From: Raphanus sativus
Taxonomy: Eukaryota; Streptophyta; Magnoliopsida; Brassicales; Brassicaceae
Direction of reading: 5' to 3'
DNA length: 64,000 nt
Assembly (NCBI RefSeq): GCF_000801105.2
Contig: NC_079516.1
Location: 14,942,001-15,006,000 of the forward strand
Shown: positions 44,015-56,332 of the stretch, piece by piece
Numbering within the stretch: position 1 is the stretch's first letter
Layout of the letters: each line of letters starts with the position of its first letter
The notes under the pieces: model-generated
The model's database searches: none
What the model was told of the DNA's origin: nothing
The model's input: the letters and a program-made list of their open reading frames with translations, nothing else
Translations under genes and position numbers: made by a program

Positions 44015-46015
44015 TGACGCGACCGCGTCTTGCGAATATGATGCGGAATTAAAATAAGATAAATAAATAGTAGCGCAGCGGAAAGTAATAATAATAATAC
44101 GGATAATAAAATCCACGTCATACATAAAGTCAAATACAATACCATAAAGTCAAATCCGAAAATAAACATCTGAAATATAAATAACAATATAAGCCCGAAG
44201 GCTGAAATAAGAAATACATAAACGATAGAAGTCCAAAGGCCTGAAGGCCAATAACGATAAAAGATAAAACGATAAACGATAAAGCCCACGAGCCCAAATA
44301 GTAGCACTAGTCCGATATGATCACTCCTGCTCATCGGTCTCACCTGAAAGGGGAAAAGAAAGGGGTGAGCAACAGGGGAGTCGCTCAGTGAGGTATGGGA
44401 TGCTAAACCGCAAACCACTGACTCAGTACATAGCACTACGACTATGTAAGCCTAGCTCTAGCATGAAACAAACACGGTGTCTACACCACAAACAACAATC
44501 AACAAGCGACTAGAGAACTATCCAACTACAACCCATGCGCTTATAGTACACAGCTACTCTCTGCACCACGCATCTCCTCATAAGGATATAGATAACCGCT
44601 GCGTCGCTAGTACAGTATGTCTCTGTACCCCCCGCACAACCACCCGCTGCGTCGATAGTACAAACGTCTCTGTACCCCCGCACAAATCCCGCTGCGTCGC
44701 TAGCTCAGACGTCTCTGGGCCCCCGCACAAACACCCGCTGCGTCGATAGTACAAACGTCTCTGTACCCCCGCACAAACACCCGCTGCGTCGATAGCTCAG
44801 GACATCTCCGAACCCCCGCACAATCACATAGTCCCTACTATATAACTATATATATACATATATATGACAGTTCTCAGCATCAATCATTTCACACAACCGT
44901 TGAACCCTCTATTAACCTAGTTCCGGTTTAACAATCAATAACAATTATGAACACGCAAGACTCTCAAACAAACTCAAACAGACTCGATTCACAGAGATTA
45001 TCATGTTTCGAAACTAAACTTTTCATAATAGCAGTACTAAACTAGCTCGGGATTTAAACGGAGTAGCCCTCACCTTAGCAATGAAGAGAAGTGGTATCTA
45101 TGAACTCCCACTGATAAAATAGACTCCAAATCTGAAACCAGGATGAAATTCTGAGTCAAACGCCTTTCGAACGGATGAAAACGGTTATGGTCAAGGTTTA
45201 CGGAAAAGTCAACTCGCTGGTCAAAGGTCAATCTGGTCAACCTTTGACCAGAAATCAATTTGACATAACCGACCGGTTTATTCTAACCGACCCTAACCGA
45301 ACTTAAATTAATTTAAACCGGGTCAAACCAGTCAACCGACCGGTTTACCGAGTCAACCGAGTTGACTCGCTGAGTTGACTCGGCCGAGTTGACCGAGTCA
45401 CCGGCGAGTCACCGGCGACGATCACCGGCGGCGACGGCGGAGGCTTACCGGCGGCGATGACAGTCCGGCGGCGGATAAGCGGCGGACCGGCGTCGGAGAA
45501 GCGGTGGTCCGGCGGCGGATAACGGTGGTCCGGCGGTGGCGGATGCGATTTCCGGCGAAACTTTGGAGGGCTCGTACGGCTTCGTCCGAGCTCCGATTGC
45601 GACGATTCTGGTGGCTATGGATTCGTCTCGACGAGAGGAACACGATGGTGGGTTTGCATGCACGAGATTCGCAACGGTTAGAAAGTTATAGACGATTTAC
45701 TAAACGCACGAAACTAAACTCAAATGCATGGCGGTTTCCGACGCTTACCGACTACAACGAACGGTGGTGATGAGCTTGGCTTGGTCTTGGCGTGTGGTGG
45801 CTCCGGCGAGCTCTGGTGGGCTCAGCTTCTCCAAAGGTTCACACTTTCTCTTCTCTCACTTCTCTCTAGCTCTTTCTCTCTAACTTCTATCTTTTTCTTT
45901 GCAGGAGGAGAAACCAAGGCTGGAGTTGATTATTTATGGGCAAAAATATGGCCATCTTGTAATGCTTGGCTTTAGCCGGCTAAAAATTTTCGAAACCAGA
46001 ATTCGGGTCGTTACA
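44015..46015 (-). repeat. Right LTR (5' LTR) of the outer element, copy 1
   Basis: About 2.0 kb. It carries extra one-base indels compared with both 32946-34949 and 53726-55727, for example GAATATGATGCGG where both others have GAATATGATTGCGG. Confidence 0.9.
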
Positions 46016-46310
46016 AAAAATGGCCGATCAGTTCATGTACGTGATAGATTCGAGCATCTTCAACGGGTGGAGTGAAGTTTCGTGTGTGCAAGTGGAAGCG
46101 TTCTTCGAACTTGCTATGAGATGCATTAGGTTCTGGCCAGGACATGACATGTTTACGATGGTTGATGTGGCCAAAGAGCTTAGGAATGGAAAATCTTTCC
46201 TACACGTCTACTGATAGCAAACATCATCAACCGTTGTCAGAATTGCCTAAGCCTGATCGATACAAAAAACTTTGGGGAAAGGAAAGGTATATTTTATGAA
46301 AATTGATTCG
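46016..46310 (+). pseudogene. ZRK-like kinase gene, 3' part, copy 1 (noisy)
   Basis: This encodes ADQFMYVIDSSIFNG and VQVEAFFELAMRCIRFWPGH, the C-terminal lobe end of the split kinase. The frame is then lost at indels: CTTAGGAATGG where copy 2 has CTTAAGGGAATGG, and GCCTGATCG where copy 2 has GCCGTTGATCG. It is probably the same locus as 55728-56023. Confidence 0.75.
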
Positions 46311-46617
46311 GCTCACTGATTGGAGTAGTTTTCGTTTTTCTTATTTATGTGTGTTTCTGTTAAAATGTTAATAAGATAGTCTCTAGAGATACAGGAAAAA
46401 GCGCGCGGAGACTTCATCCGAACATGATAAAGTCAAAACTGATCAAGTCCCAAACAAATTGTTTTTTCTTTGTTTTCATATAATCATAATTTGGTTGTTG
46501 TTACTTTATAGAGGTAAAAACTATCTAGGCCAAGCACAATGCTTCTCTTCTCTGTTCAAAGAGAGAGACACTGCTTGTAATGATAGTGCTTGTTTCGTTA
46601 GAGTCTTTTGTTATGAT

Positions 46618-46995
46618 TAGAGATGTTAATATGGGTGATTGTCCATGGGTTTACCCAAACCCACTAATATTGGGTTGGGTTTTTACCCATCCAAAATTAA
46701 TGGGTCAATCATGGGTATAAATTTTAAAAATTCATATAAAAGGGTAATAGGTACCCATGGATTTTCAATTTATATGTGTTACAAAAATAAATTTTCCCGC
46801 CAAAACCGGAAACCTCGGTTTTTTTCGCCAAAACCAGAAACTCGGATTTTTCCCGTCAAAACCGGAAAACCCGGGGTTTTCCGCCAAAACCAAAAAATTT
46901 AGGTAATCCAGGTTTTTCACCAGACTCCGAAAACCAAATTTCCGCGCCAAACTCGAAAACCAAATTTTTTCCGCCAAAATCTGAAAATCGAATTT
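46618..46995. mobile_element. hAT-like E2F-array element, copy 1, cut by the gap
   Basis: Same element as 56333-56974, with the same left target duplication GTTATGAT (46610-46617). It is truncated by the run of N. Confidence 0.8.
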
Positions 46996-47095
46996 NNNNN
47001 NNNNNNNNNNNNNNNNNNNNNNNNNNNNNNNNNNNNNNNNNNNNNNNNNNNNNNNNNNNNNNNNNNNNNNNNNNNNNNNNNNNNNNNNNNNNNNN
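46996..47095. other. Assembly gap of 100 N
   Basis: Exactly 100 N, the usual placeholder for a scaffold gap of unknown size. Sequence on both sides belongs to one duplicated 9.6-kb stretch. Confidence 0.99.
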
Positions 47096-47914
47096 TGAGT
47101 GTAGTTCTCGTTTCCCTGATCTAGTGCCCATAACAAGAAGAATTCAGTCAAGATTAGGTTCAAGTTATTTGGAGTTAAGTCTACCCAGTGTAACCTGATC
47201 GGCTGAGAACTTCTGGAGAATCAAGTGAGATATGTCAGGGTGTTCCGGGTCCACATGTGTGTCTTTCGCCACTGCTAAGGTCACTGAATAAGACAACTAA
47301 AGCACGAGGTGGTTAGTGATCAACACAGAATAAGGTCCTAATTCCCACAAAACTTTGACTGACTCGATCCTAAAAACTGACTCAGACTGACTCAAAAGAA
47401 AACAAAAGAAAGAAACGAGTTAGTAAACGACGAAGACCCTCCCCCAGACTTACTTCACAACGTCTCGGTGTGAAAATAAATCAGAGAGAAGGTGAAAACA
47501 AGAATTTACAAATTTTTTGGTCGAGATACTTACCTGGAGCGGGTGCTCCGAAAAATCTGGGTGTTCTGTCGCCAGATTTTCACCTGGGCGGTTGTTCTTG
47601 GCTCCTGCAGAACAGGGAGCTCCGTTTCTGCAACCCAGAATTTTTCGAAGTATCTCGAATTTTTCTGCTTTTTGACCTGAAACTCAATAAACTAAAACGA
47701 AAATAAGCAAACAAAAACAAAACCAAGTTATATTTACACTTACCAGTGGGTTGCCTCCCACCAAGCGCTTGGTTAAAGTCACTAGCTTGACTTGGTGACA
47801 GGGATCAGTCGGGTTGAGCATGAGGGCTTGTTCCAAAACAAGCTCCACAATCAGACATGTTCAGCTTCAAAACTCTCTGCAACAACCCTTTCACAGCAGC
47901 TTCTCCTTTCTCTT

Positions 47915-50197
47915 TCAGCTCATCAGTGAGAATAACTCTGACTTTAGAGAAAGTTTAGAGGTACCCTTGCACTTTACCTCATACTCAATGGATTTCTCAT
48001 CACACCAGTGAGGTGTCAAAGTCATAGTAGGATCTCCTTTGACCCTTTTCTTCTGGACTTTCTCTTTCACCCTTGCATTCCCACTGAGTTTCTTGGTATC
48101 ATTGTGAGGATCTCCATTCAGAACTTCCTTGAACTCACTGTTTTTACCAAGCTCCTTCCTTGGAACAACCTTCAGCTTTTCTCCACTGAACACTGAGATG
48201 CAAGAGGCGTGTAGTTTCTGAAATCTGGTGGGAACAGCCTGATAGAAGACATTCTTGTTGATGTGGGAGAAGGAGACTCTCTTATTAGGCATATCAACGA
48301 TTGCTCCCACTGTAGCCATAAATGTCCTTCCTAAGATCAAAGGCATCTCATGATCCTTGTTCATCTCAACAACCTGAAATTCAGTATGGAGAACACAGTC
48401 CCCAACTTGGACAGGAAGGTTGCGAATGGTGCCATAAGGAACTGCTCTGGAAGAGTTTGCAAAAGTCAGAGTCACCTGAGAAGGCTCAACATCAGCAATG
48501 CCCAACTTGTCTACAATCGCCTTTGAGACAAGATTCACACAAGATCCAGAGTCACAAAGAGCTTCCTCAAATTCTACTCCAGCAATGGAACATGGAAAAG
48601 CAAATTTTCCAGGGTCATCAACCTTAGGCAACACCTTCAGGTGTCTAGGTGGAATCGGATAGGGAACCTTAGGAACATAGACTCGCACTGGTGGAATATC
48701 AGTAGATCCGTCGGGAGCGGGAGCAGCGCGGGAGCAGTCGCGGGAGCAGCGTGGGAGCAGTCGCGGGAGCAGTCACTCTAGAGCTAGCAGACTGCTCTGT
48801 TCTCTGTTCTGCGCCCAGAACAGTCTCAGCGAACAGTTGTTCCGCTTGTTTTTCCTCAGATTTCTCACGTCTCTGCTCGGTTGCATTACAGTGCTCAACC
48901 CTAGGATTCATCACACTCTTTCCACGAATGATCTCTTGCTGTCTTTTAACAGTTTCAGCAGTTTGAGCAAGCTGAACATCAATCTTCTTTATGTGGTTGC
49001 TCACAGTATCATATTTTGAATTCAGCTCGGTGAACATGCTGTCCATCCTGGTGTTGATGTCTGTGGTAACCTGATTCAGTGCCTTGACCTGAAGTTGCTG
49101 GCTCTGGAGCATCTGCTGCATCATAATGTTCAGATTTTTCAGATCATCTGGCGGACTGTTCCCTGCAGTCGGAGCACTCGCGGCTGGAACAACTTGCTGA
49201 TTGCTCTGCGGATGGTGTTCTGATACCCAGATCCTTGTGCCTGGTTGTTCTGCAGTAGCTGATCGACCTTAGCTGTTAGCTCATCAATTTTCTGGGTGTG
49301 TACACTGTTCCCTTTCTTGGAGCGGTTGCTCTCCTGATTCTCATTGGCTGAGCTAGCTGCCATGTTCTCAATCAGCTTGAGCGCTCCATCAGTGGTCTGA
49401 GTCATGAAGTCTCCATTGCTCGAAGAGTTTAGAGCACCTTGGTATTTCCAGTCCACCCATCATAGAAAATGCCCAGGAGGTAATCATCATCAAATCCATG
49501 GTGAGGGCATTCTCTCTGGTAGTCATTGAAGCGCTCCCATGCGTCACAAAAAGGCTCATCATGGAGCTGTCTGAATGAAGTGATCTTGTTCCTCAATGCA
49601 GCTGTTCTCGCCTTAGAGTAGAAATGGTTGAGGAACGCTGATCGGACCTGTTCCCATGAAGTGAGAGAGCCGGTAGGGAGAGGAGTTCAACCACCGTGCA
49701 GCTTTTCCATCAAGAGAGAATGGGAATAGCATGCACTTGATGTAGTCTGGTGGCACACCATTCGCACGAGTGAAACTGCAGACTTTTTCGAAATTCTCAA
49801 TATGCTCCATTGGAATTTCTGCAGAGAGACCAGAGAACACTTTTCTCTGCACCAGATCAATCAGAGCAGGCTTGATCTCGAAGTCCTGCCTGGTGCAGAG
49901 TGGAGGAACAATGGCAGAGCGCGTAGTAGGAATGTTCCGCGGAAGGTTTCTCTCCCCGATTGGAACAGTCTGCGCTGCTTGTTCCTGCCGCGCGAGAGCA
50001 GCCTGTTGAGCAGCAGCTGCTTGCTGAGCTTGGATGGTCTGCTGCATCTGAAGCATCTGCTGTTGCATCAGTTGCATTGCTGCAGCGAGATCATCTTGAT
50101 GACCGTGATCACCCATGGTGGTGTCAGTAGGCCTTGGCTGTTGTCTGTTCTGATTTTCTAAACCTTGCGATCTCCTGCAACAAAGAGAAAAGAGCAA
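47915..50197 (-). CDS. gag: gag-protease of the nested element, copy 2 (frame-disrupted)
   Basis: Frames 50197-49613, 49456-49139, 49124-48699 and 48688-47915 together cover the same protein as 38422-40497. Breaks coincide with small indels (for example GGGAGAGGAGTTC against GGGAGAGAGTTC, and CCACCCATC against CCACCCCATC). The N-terminal join is open here but closed in copy 1. Confidence 0.8.
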
Positions 50198-50270
50198 GTT
50201 AGAGGTCTTAGACTAAATAAATAACCGAAAAATAAAGGTAAAAAGATGGTCCCCGGCAACGGCGCCAAAT

Positions 50271-51460
50271 TGATATTCGTGTTCACGCACACCAATTAAC
50301 CTAATGTGCACACTACCACAATCGAATGGTATGTCGATGTAGCACTTTAGGATCGAATCCACAGAGACCAACTCTTACACTTTATTTCTATAGGATCAAT
50401 ATTAAGCTAAACAATATGGGGGTTTTGAGTTTTGTAACAAGAAGCAAATAAAATAAAGTAAATGTGAATTCAGATTAAAGAGAAGCCAGCCTAGGGTTAC
50501 TTCATCGGGTGTAATACTTGTGAGCTAAACAATTATTCAAGTGCTAATAAGAACAGTCTAGAACTCGGATCACTCAAGTAGAACAGTCCACTGTCGTGGT
50601 ACTGCTCCCTATGCTGATCGATCTCACCGTCTAACTGTCGTTGAGGTGAGAAGCGATCACAAGCAATAGAGATCAAGTCCGATAGGTTCACAAAACACCC
50701 TAATATCTACTTTCGCTGATTAGGGATGCAATGCTCATTCAAAACAGATCTAGCAACCTAAGCACTTTTGATGATCAGATTAAACCTATGATCTAACATT
50801 AAGCGGCCAGTTTAATGCAAGCAATAAGAACAGTTATGAATGAAGACAATCAATGGATTCACTTATCTATGTTTAGCTCACGAAATCAACACCCTAGAAC
50901 CCTAGACAAGCTAGCCGACTACTCAGCCATGAACATAGAAAACACAGAGTTCATAGATGAATAATACTGCATAAATATAACAGAAACAAAGAGAGGGTTC
51001 AGGATGATCTTCTCTAACGAGAGAGAGAGAGATCCTTCTCCCTTTACAAGTATGAAATCCAAAGTAAAAAGCTCTAGAGTCTGTTTTCTCTATGAAAAGT
51101 AGCGTAGAATGATGTAGAAAAATAGAAAAAGAAGTTATATCAAAAGCCACAGGCGGCCAGAGAGAAAAAGAGGATAATTAGGGCAAATCCCGAGATGTTG
51201 TATTTTCCTTATTCGTCGGGAACAACCGCGGGATCACTCCGTCTGCTTGTTCCGCTTGATCGGGAACAGTCATCAGACTGTTCTGCGTGAAAATCACCAA
51301 ACTGCACTGTTTTCTGCTTCTTTTGTTCCAGCAGGTCCATCTCCCATCCAGTGCAACTCCAGACCTGTAATGACTCGAAAAGGACTAGAAAGACTCGATA
51401 AAGACTTGAAAACCAATTAGAAAAACATATATACAATGATGTATAAAACACCATATATCA
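50271..51460 (-). repeat. Right LTR of the nested element, copy 2
   Basis: 1190 bp, closely matching 35151-36344. Confidence 0.9.
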
Positions 51461-52296
51461 CTGGTCGAGAAGATGCTTACAATCTCTTTAAGGTCATCTG
51501 GCACAGTGGAAAATAAGCTCTGACTTTCTCTCGACTTCTTCATAATAGATACATTTAACACGTCTTGAAATTCTGATAACTCTGTTGATAAATCCAATCT
51601 CTAAGAACTGCTCCAAACCGCTCCAAAAATAAGATATGATAACATGTACTTCGGTTTAAGCTTCTTCAACTTCCGTGTCTTAGCTCCTCCTTAAAATGTC
51701 TTCATTTTAGGTATATTCATTCACTGGCATGAAACTCCAAATCCTTACGATGCATACATGCATAACTTCTTTTCACGGTCATGGCCTTCCCAAGGCCAAA
51801 CTTGATCACGTCCATTTGCTCTACCATCTCTTGACCCATTGCGGTTTTTACCTCACGTCGCTCCCCCACTTTTGTCTTCAACAAAGCGGTATGTAATAAA
51901 ACTTGTTGTAAAGGACTTCATATGGTGCCATCTTAATACTCGAAAGGCAACTGGTACATCGCGATGAATACTGATTGCTCTCAAACCCTCTTTGTCTTCT
52001 TTTTAAAGATACACCAAAAATGCTAAGACTTGACCATATGTGAACTCACAAATCTGTGGGAAGCTTCCATGTCGAACAAGGTGCAAGCTAACTTACTTCT
52101 AAGCAAAACCGAACTACACGAGATTTTTGCTAACTACACAGATAATTACGAGACCACAACAAATACTTAACACAAACAAGTATGATAAAGATACATACCC
52201 GCTACTCAGGCTCAGCTCCCTGGTGATCTCCACCGTGAACACACGTGGAACGATGGCTAGGCGCTTCGGTGGTGTGGAAGCGCTGCATTGCCCCTC
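51461..52296. other. Outer-element interior, non-coding, copy 2
   Basis: Repeats 41757-42496; no recognisable protein-coding content. Confidence 0.7.
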
Positions 52297-53530
52297 CTAG
52301 GGCAAATCTCTGAAGATATGACCTGGCTGGTTACAACCATAACAGTTCCTAGCTGCTGCTGCTGCTGCTACTGGTGCTCCTGGCGCTATAAAACTGGGTA
52401 ACTGGTGGCTTTCGACAATTTCTAGAAACATGCCCGAACAATTCACAATTATGGCACTGGATACTCGGCTGATCCCATGTCCTCTTCTGTGACTCTGAAG
52501 CTCCTTCAGACTTATGCTGAGCTGCCTTGTTGAACTTCTGCTCCGCTGCAATACATTTCTCTTGCACAACGGCCTTTTCTACCAGATCTTCCAAACTGGT
52601 ATAGGTGACCATACTGCACCTACCGTGAAGTTCTACTCGCATCCCTTTTAAGAACCTCCTGATAAGATCCTCCTCATCCATACCATTACCCGCAAATCGG
52701 TGAAGCTGGCGAAACTCATGCTCATATTCTCTGACAGACTTTCCACCCTGCCTCAAACTCTCAAAATCGTTCTTCTTCTCATCCAAAGCTTCTCTTGGAA
52801 AATACTTCTTGTTGAATGCATACATGAAATCCTCATAAGTCATCTCGCCGTGGTGCATCACTCGCACTCCATCCCACCACACTGCTGCATCTCCGCGCAA
52901 ATACAACTCAGCAATCCTAAGCTTGTGCCTTGGTGGGCATGAGATAGTGTTCAAACACTTATCCAAACTGTGCCTCCAATCGTGAGCAAGTGTAGGGTCT
53001 GTGGTACCACTGAAATGCTCCAAGTTCACATACTTCATCTGTGACAACACCCTGATAAATGTCTCATCAACCTCGGGTACATGCACTGGAAAAGCAGGCG
53101 GCGGTGGTGGAACCTGGAAGACCCCTGGAACTGGCTGAATAGGAACCTGCGGATACTGTGGCGCTGGGGCCTGCTGAGCTGGAACCTGATGATCATGCTG
53201 AACCTGAACTGGCGGAACCTGCTGCATATGAATCTGCGGACCCTGCTGCACATGAATCTGAGGACCCTGCGGAACCTGCTGAGCTGCAGCCATCTGTCGA
53301 GCAACTTCCTGAGCAGCTACCCGGGCAGCCTCCTGAGCGGCTTGTCTGGCTGCCTCTTGGGCAATCTGCTGAACTGACTCCTGAATCATCTGTCTCACGG
53401 CATCCTGATCAATCTGCGGAGCAACGGGCTGCGGAACTGCGGGCTGAACATGCGCATCCTGAGCCTCTCTAGCATCTCTAGCGATCTGAGCACGGGTAGC
53501 TCTCCTCGGCGGCATCTGAAATGAAGGCAA
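52297..53530 (-). CDS. gag: gag of the outer element, copy 2
   Basis: A 393-codon frame (53530-52349) runs from MPSFQMPPRRATRAQ through the gag domain to the first CCHC knuckle (CHNCELFGHVSRNC). It then shifts at an A-run (GCTATAAAACTGG, where copy 1 has GCTATAAACTGG), leaving the second knuckle in another frame (52569-52297). Gag packages element RNA. Confidence 0.85.
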
Positions 53531-53707
53531 CGAGTTAACTTCTGACGAAATCCAACAATTAAAGGAGTGATATCGAACGGAAAGGTGCTATTTTTTTCTT
53601 ATTTTTAAAATCCCCATATCCCCATAAATATTTGAAAACCGATTAAAACCGAATAAAAACCGAGTCTCCAGAAATCGCCATCCCGGGTCGGAGCCGGGAC
53701 GGAACAC

Positions 53708-53720
53708 GGCTCTGATACCA
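53708..53720 (-). other. Primer-binding site of the outer element, copy 2
   Basis: Minus strand TGGTATCAGAGCC next to the LTR end at 53726. Confidence 0.85.
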
Positions 53721-53725
53721 AAACC

Positions 53726-55727
53726 TGACGCGACCGCGTCTTGCGAATATGATTGCGGAATTAAAATAACGATAAATAAATAGTAGCGCAGCGGAAGTAA
53801 TAATAATAATACGGATAATAAAATCCACGTCATACAATAAAGTCAAATACAATACCATAAAGTCAAATCCGAAAATAAACATCTGAAATATAAATAACAA
53901 TATAAGCCCGAAGGCTGAAATAAGAAATAACATAAACGATAGAAGTCCAAAGGCCTGAAGGCCCAATAACGATAAAAGATAAAACGATAAACGATAAAGC
54001 CCACGAGCCCAAATAGTAGCACTAGTCCGATATGATCACTCCTGCTCATCGGTCTCACCTGAAAGGGGAAAGAAAGAGGGGTGAGCAACAGGGGAGTCGC
54101 TCAGTGAGGTATGGGATGCTAAACCGCAAACCACTGACTCAGTACATAGCACTACGACTATGTAAGCCTAGCTCTAGCATGAAACAAACACGGTGTCTAC
54201 ACCACAAACAACAATCAACAAGCGACTAGAGAACTATCCAACTACAACCCATGCGCTTATAGTACACAGCTACTCTCTGCACCACGCATCTCCTCATAAG
54301 GATATAGATAACCGCTGCGTCGCTAGTACAGTATGTCTCTGTACCCCCGCACAACCACCCGCTGCGTCGATAGTACAAACGTCTCTGTACCCCCGCACAA
54401 ATCCCGCTGCGTCGCTAGCTCAGACGTCTCTGGGCCCCCGCACAAACACCCGCTGCGTCGATAGTACAAACGTCTCTGTACCCCCGCACAAATCCCGCTG
54501 CGTCGATAGCTCAGACATCTCCGAACCCCCGCACAATCACATAGTCCCTACTAAATAACTATATTATACATATATATGACAGTTCTCAGCATCAAACATT
54601 TCACACAACCGTTGAATCCTCTATTATCCTATTTCCGGTTTAACAATCAATAACAATTATGAACACGCAAGACTCTCAAACAAACTCAAACAGACTCGAT
54701 TCACAGAGACTATCATGTTTCGAAACTAAACTTTTCATAATAGCAGTACTAAACTAGCTCGGGATTTAAACGGAGTAGCCCTCACCTTAGCAATGAAGAG
54801 AAGTGGTATCTATGAACTCCAACTGATAAAATAGACTCCAAATCTGAAACCAGGATGAAATTCTGAGTCAAAACGCCTTTCGAACGGATGAAAACGGTTA
54901 TGGTCAAGGTTTACGGAAAAGTCAACTCGCTGGTCAAAGGTCAATCTGGTCAACCTTTGACCAGAAATCAATTTGACATAACCGACCGGTTTACTCTAAC
55001 CGATCCTAACCGAACTAAATTAATTTAAACCGGGTCAAACCAGTCAACCGACCGGTTTACCGAGTCAACCGAGTTGACTCGCTGAGTTGACTCGGCCGAG
55101 TTGACCGAGTCACCGGCGAGTCACCGGCGACGATCACCGGCGGCGACGGCGGAGGCTTACCGGCGGCGATGACAGTCCGGCGGCGGATAAGCGGCGGACC
55201 GGCGTCGGAGAAGCGGTGGTCCGGCGGCGGATAACGGTGGTCCGGCGGTGGCGGATGCGATTTCCGGCGAAACTTTGGAGGGCTCGTACGGCTTCGTCCG
55301 AGCTCCGATTGCGACGATTCTGGTGGCTATGGATTCGTCTCGACGAGAGGAACACGATGGTGGGTTTGCATGCACGAGATTCGCAACGGTTAGAAAGTTA
55401 TAGACGATTTACTAAACGCACGAAACTAAACTCAAATGCATGGCGGTTTCCGACGCTTACCGACTACAACGAACGGTGGTGATGAGCTTGGCTTGGTCTT
55501 GGCGTGTGGTGGCTCCGGCGAGCTCTGGTGGCTCAGCTTCTCCAAAGGTTCACACTTTCTCTTCTCTCACTTCTCTCTAGCTCTTTCTCTCTAACTTCTA
55601 TCTTTTTCTTTGCAGGAGGAGAAACCAAAGCTGGAGTTGATTATTTATGGGCAAAAATATGGCCATCTTGTAATGCTTGGGCTTTAGCCGGCTAAAAATT
55701 TTCGAAACCAGAATTCGGGTCGTTACA
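53726..55727 (-). repeat. Right LTR of the outer element, copy 2
   Basis: 2002 bp, TG...CA bounded. Differences from 32946-34949 are few and mostly substitutions, so the insertion is recent. The target duplication AAATG follows at 55728-55732. Confidence 0.92.
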
Positions 55728-56023
55728 AAATGGCCGATCAGTTCATGTACGTGATAGATTCGAGCATCTTCAACGGTGAGAGTGAAGTTTCGTGTGTGCA
55801 AGTGGAAGCGTTCTTCGAACTTGCTATGAGATGCATTAGGTTCTGGCCAGGACATGACATGTTTACGATGGTTGATGTGGCCAAAGAGCTTAAGGGAATG
55901 GAAAATCTTTCCTACACGTCTACTGATAGCAAACATCATCAACCGTTGTCAGAATTGCCTAAGCCGTTGATCGATACAAAAACTGTTTTGGGGAAAGGAA
56001 AAGGTATATTTTATGAAAATTGA
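55728..56023 (+). pseudogene. ZRK-like kinase gene, 3' part, copy 2 (clean)
   Basis: After the AAATG duplication the frame continues from GCC at 55733 for 96 codons to TGA at 56021-56023. It includes VQVEAFFELAMRCIRFWPGH and VDVAKELKGMENLSY. Joined across the insertion the kinase would have about 373 residues, in the range of ZRK proteins plus a short tail. The frame is continuous with ...AYAEEM at 32945, so the insertion itself is the only visible lesion in this version. Confidence 0.82.
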
Positions 56024-56324
56024 TTCGGCTCACTGATTGGAGTAGTTTTCGTTTTTCTTATTTATGTGTGTTTCTGTTAAATGTTAAATAAGATAAGTCT
56101 CTAGAGATACAGGAAAAGCGCGCGGAGACTTCATCCGAACATGATAAAGTCAAAACTGATCAAGTCCCAAACAAATTGTTTTTTCTTTGTTTTCATATAA
56201 TCATAATTTGGTTGTTGTTACTTTATAGAGGTAAAAACTATCTAGGCCAAGCACAATGCTTCTCTTCTCTGTTCAAAGAGAGACACTGCTTGTAATGATA
56301 GTGCTTGTTTCGTTAGAGTCTTTT
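56024..56324. other. 3' flank of the kinase-like gene
   Basis: Non-coding; presumably its original 3' untranslated region. No separate gene seen. Confidence 0.55.
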
Positions 56325-56332
56325 GTTATGAT

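Larger units (their letters stand above)
32946..46015 (-). mobile_element. Outer LTR retrotransposon, gag-only, minus orientation
   Basis: LTRs of about 2.0 kb lie at 32946-34949 and 44015-46015, beginning TGACGCGACC and ending TCGTTACA. The 5-bp target duplication AAATG is at 32941-32945 and 55728-55732 (also 46018-46022, with two extra A). Read on the minus strand, a primer-binding site TGGTATCAGAGCC (initiator-Met tRNA type) follows the right LTR. A purine tract AAGTGGGGGAGAA precedes the left one. The only coding part is a gag with two CCHC knuckles. After removing the nested element the interior is about 2.5 kb, too short for pol, and no RT, RNase H or integrase words were seen. The gag type suggests a Ty3/gypsy origin, possibly chromovirus; the clade is inference. 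Confidence 0.85.
47096..51460 (-). mobile_element. Nested LTR element, copy 2, left-truncated by the gap
   Basis: This holds part of the non-coding interior, the gag-protease region (47915-50197, broken into several frames), the primer-binding site at 50250-50267 and the right LTR at 50271-51460. After the LTR the sequence continues CTGGTCGAGAAG, the cleaner of the two right junctions. Confidence 0.85.
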
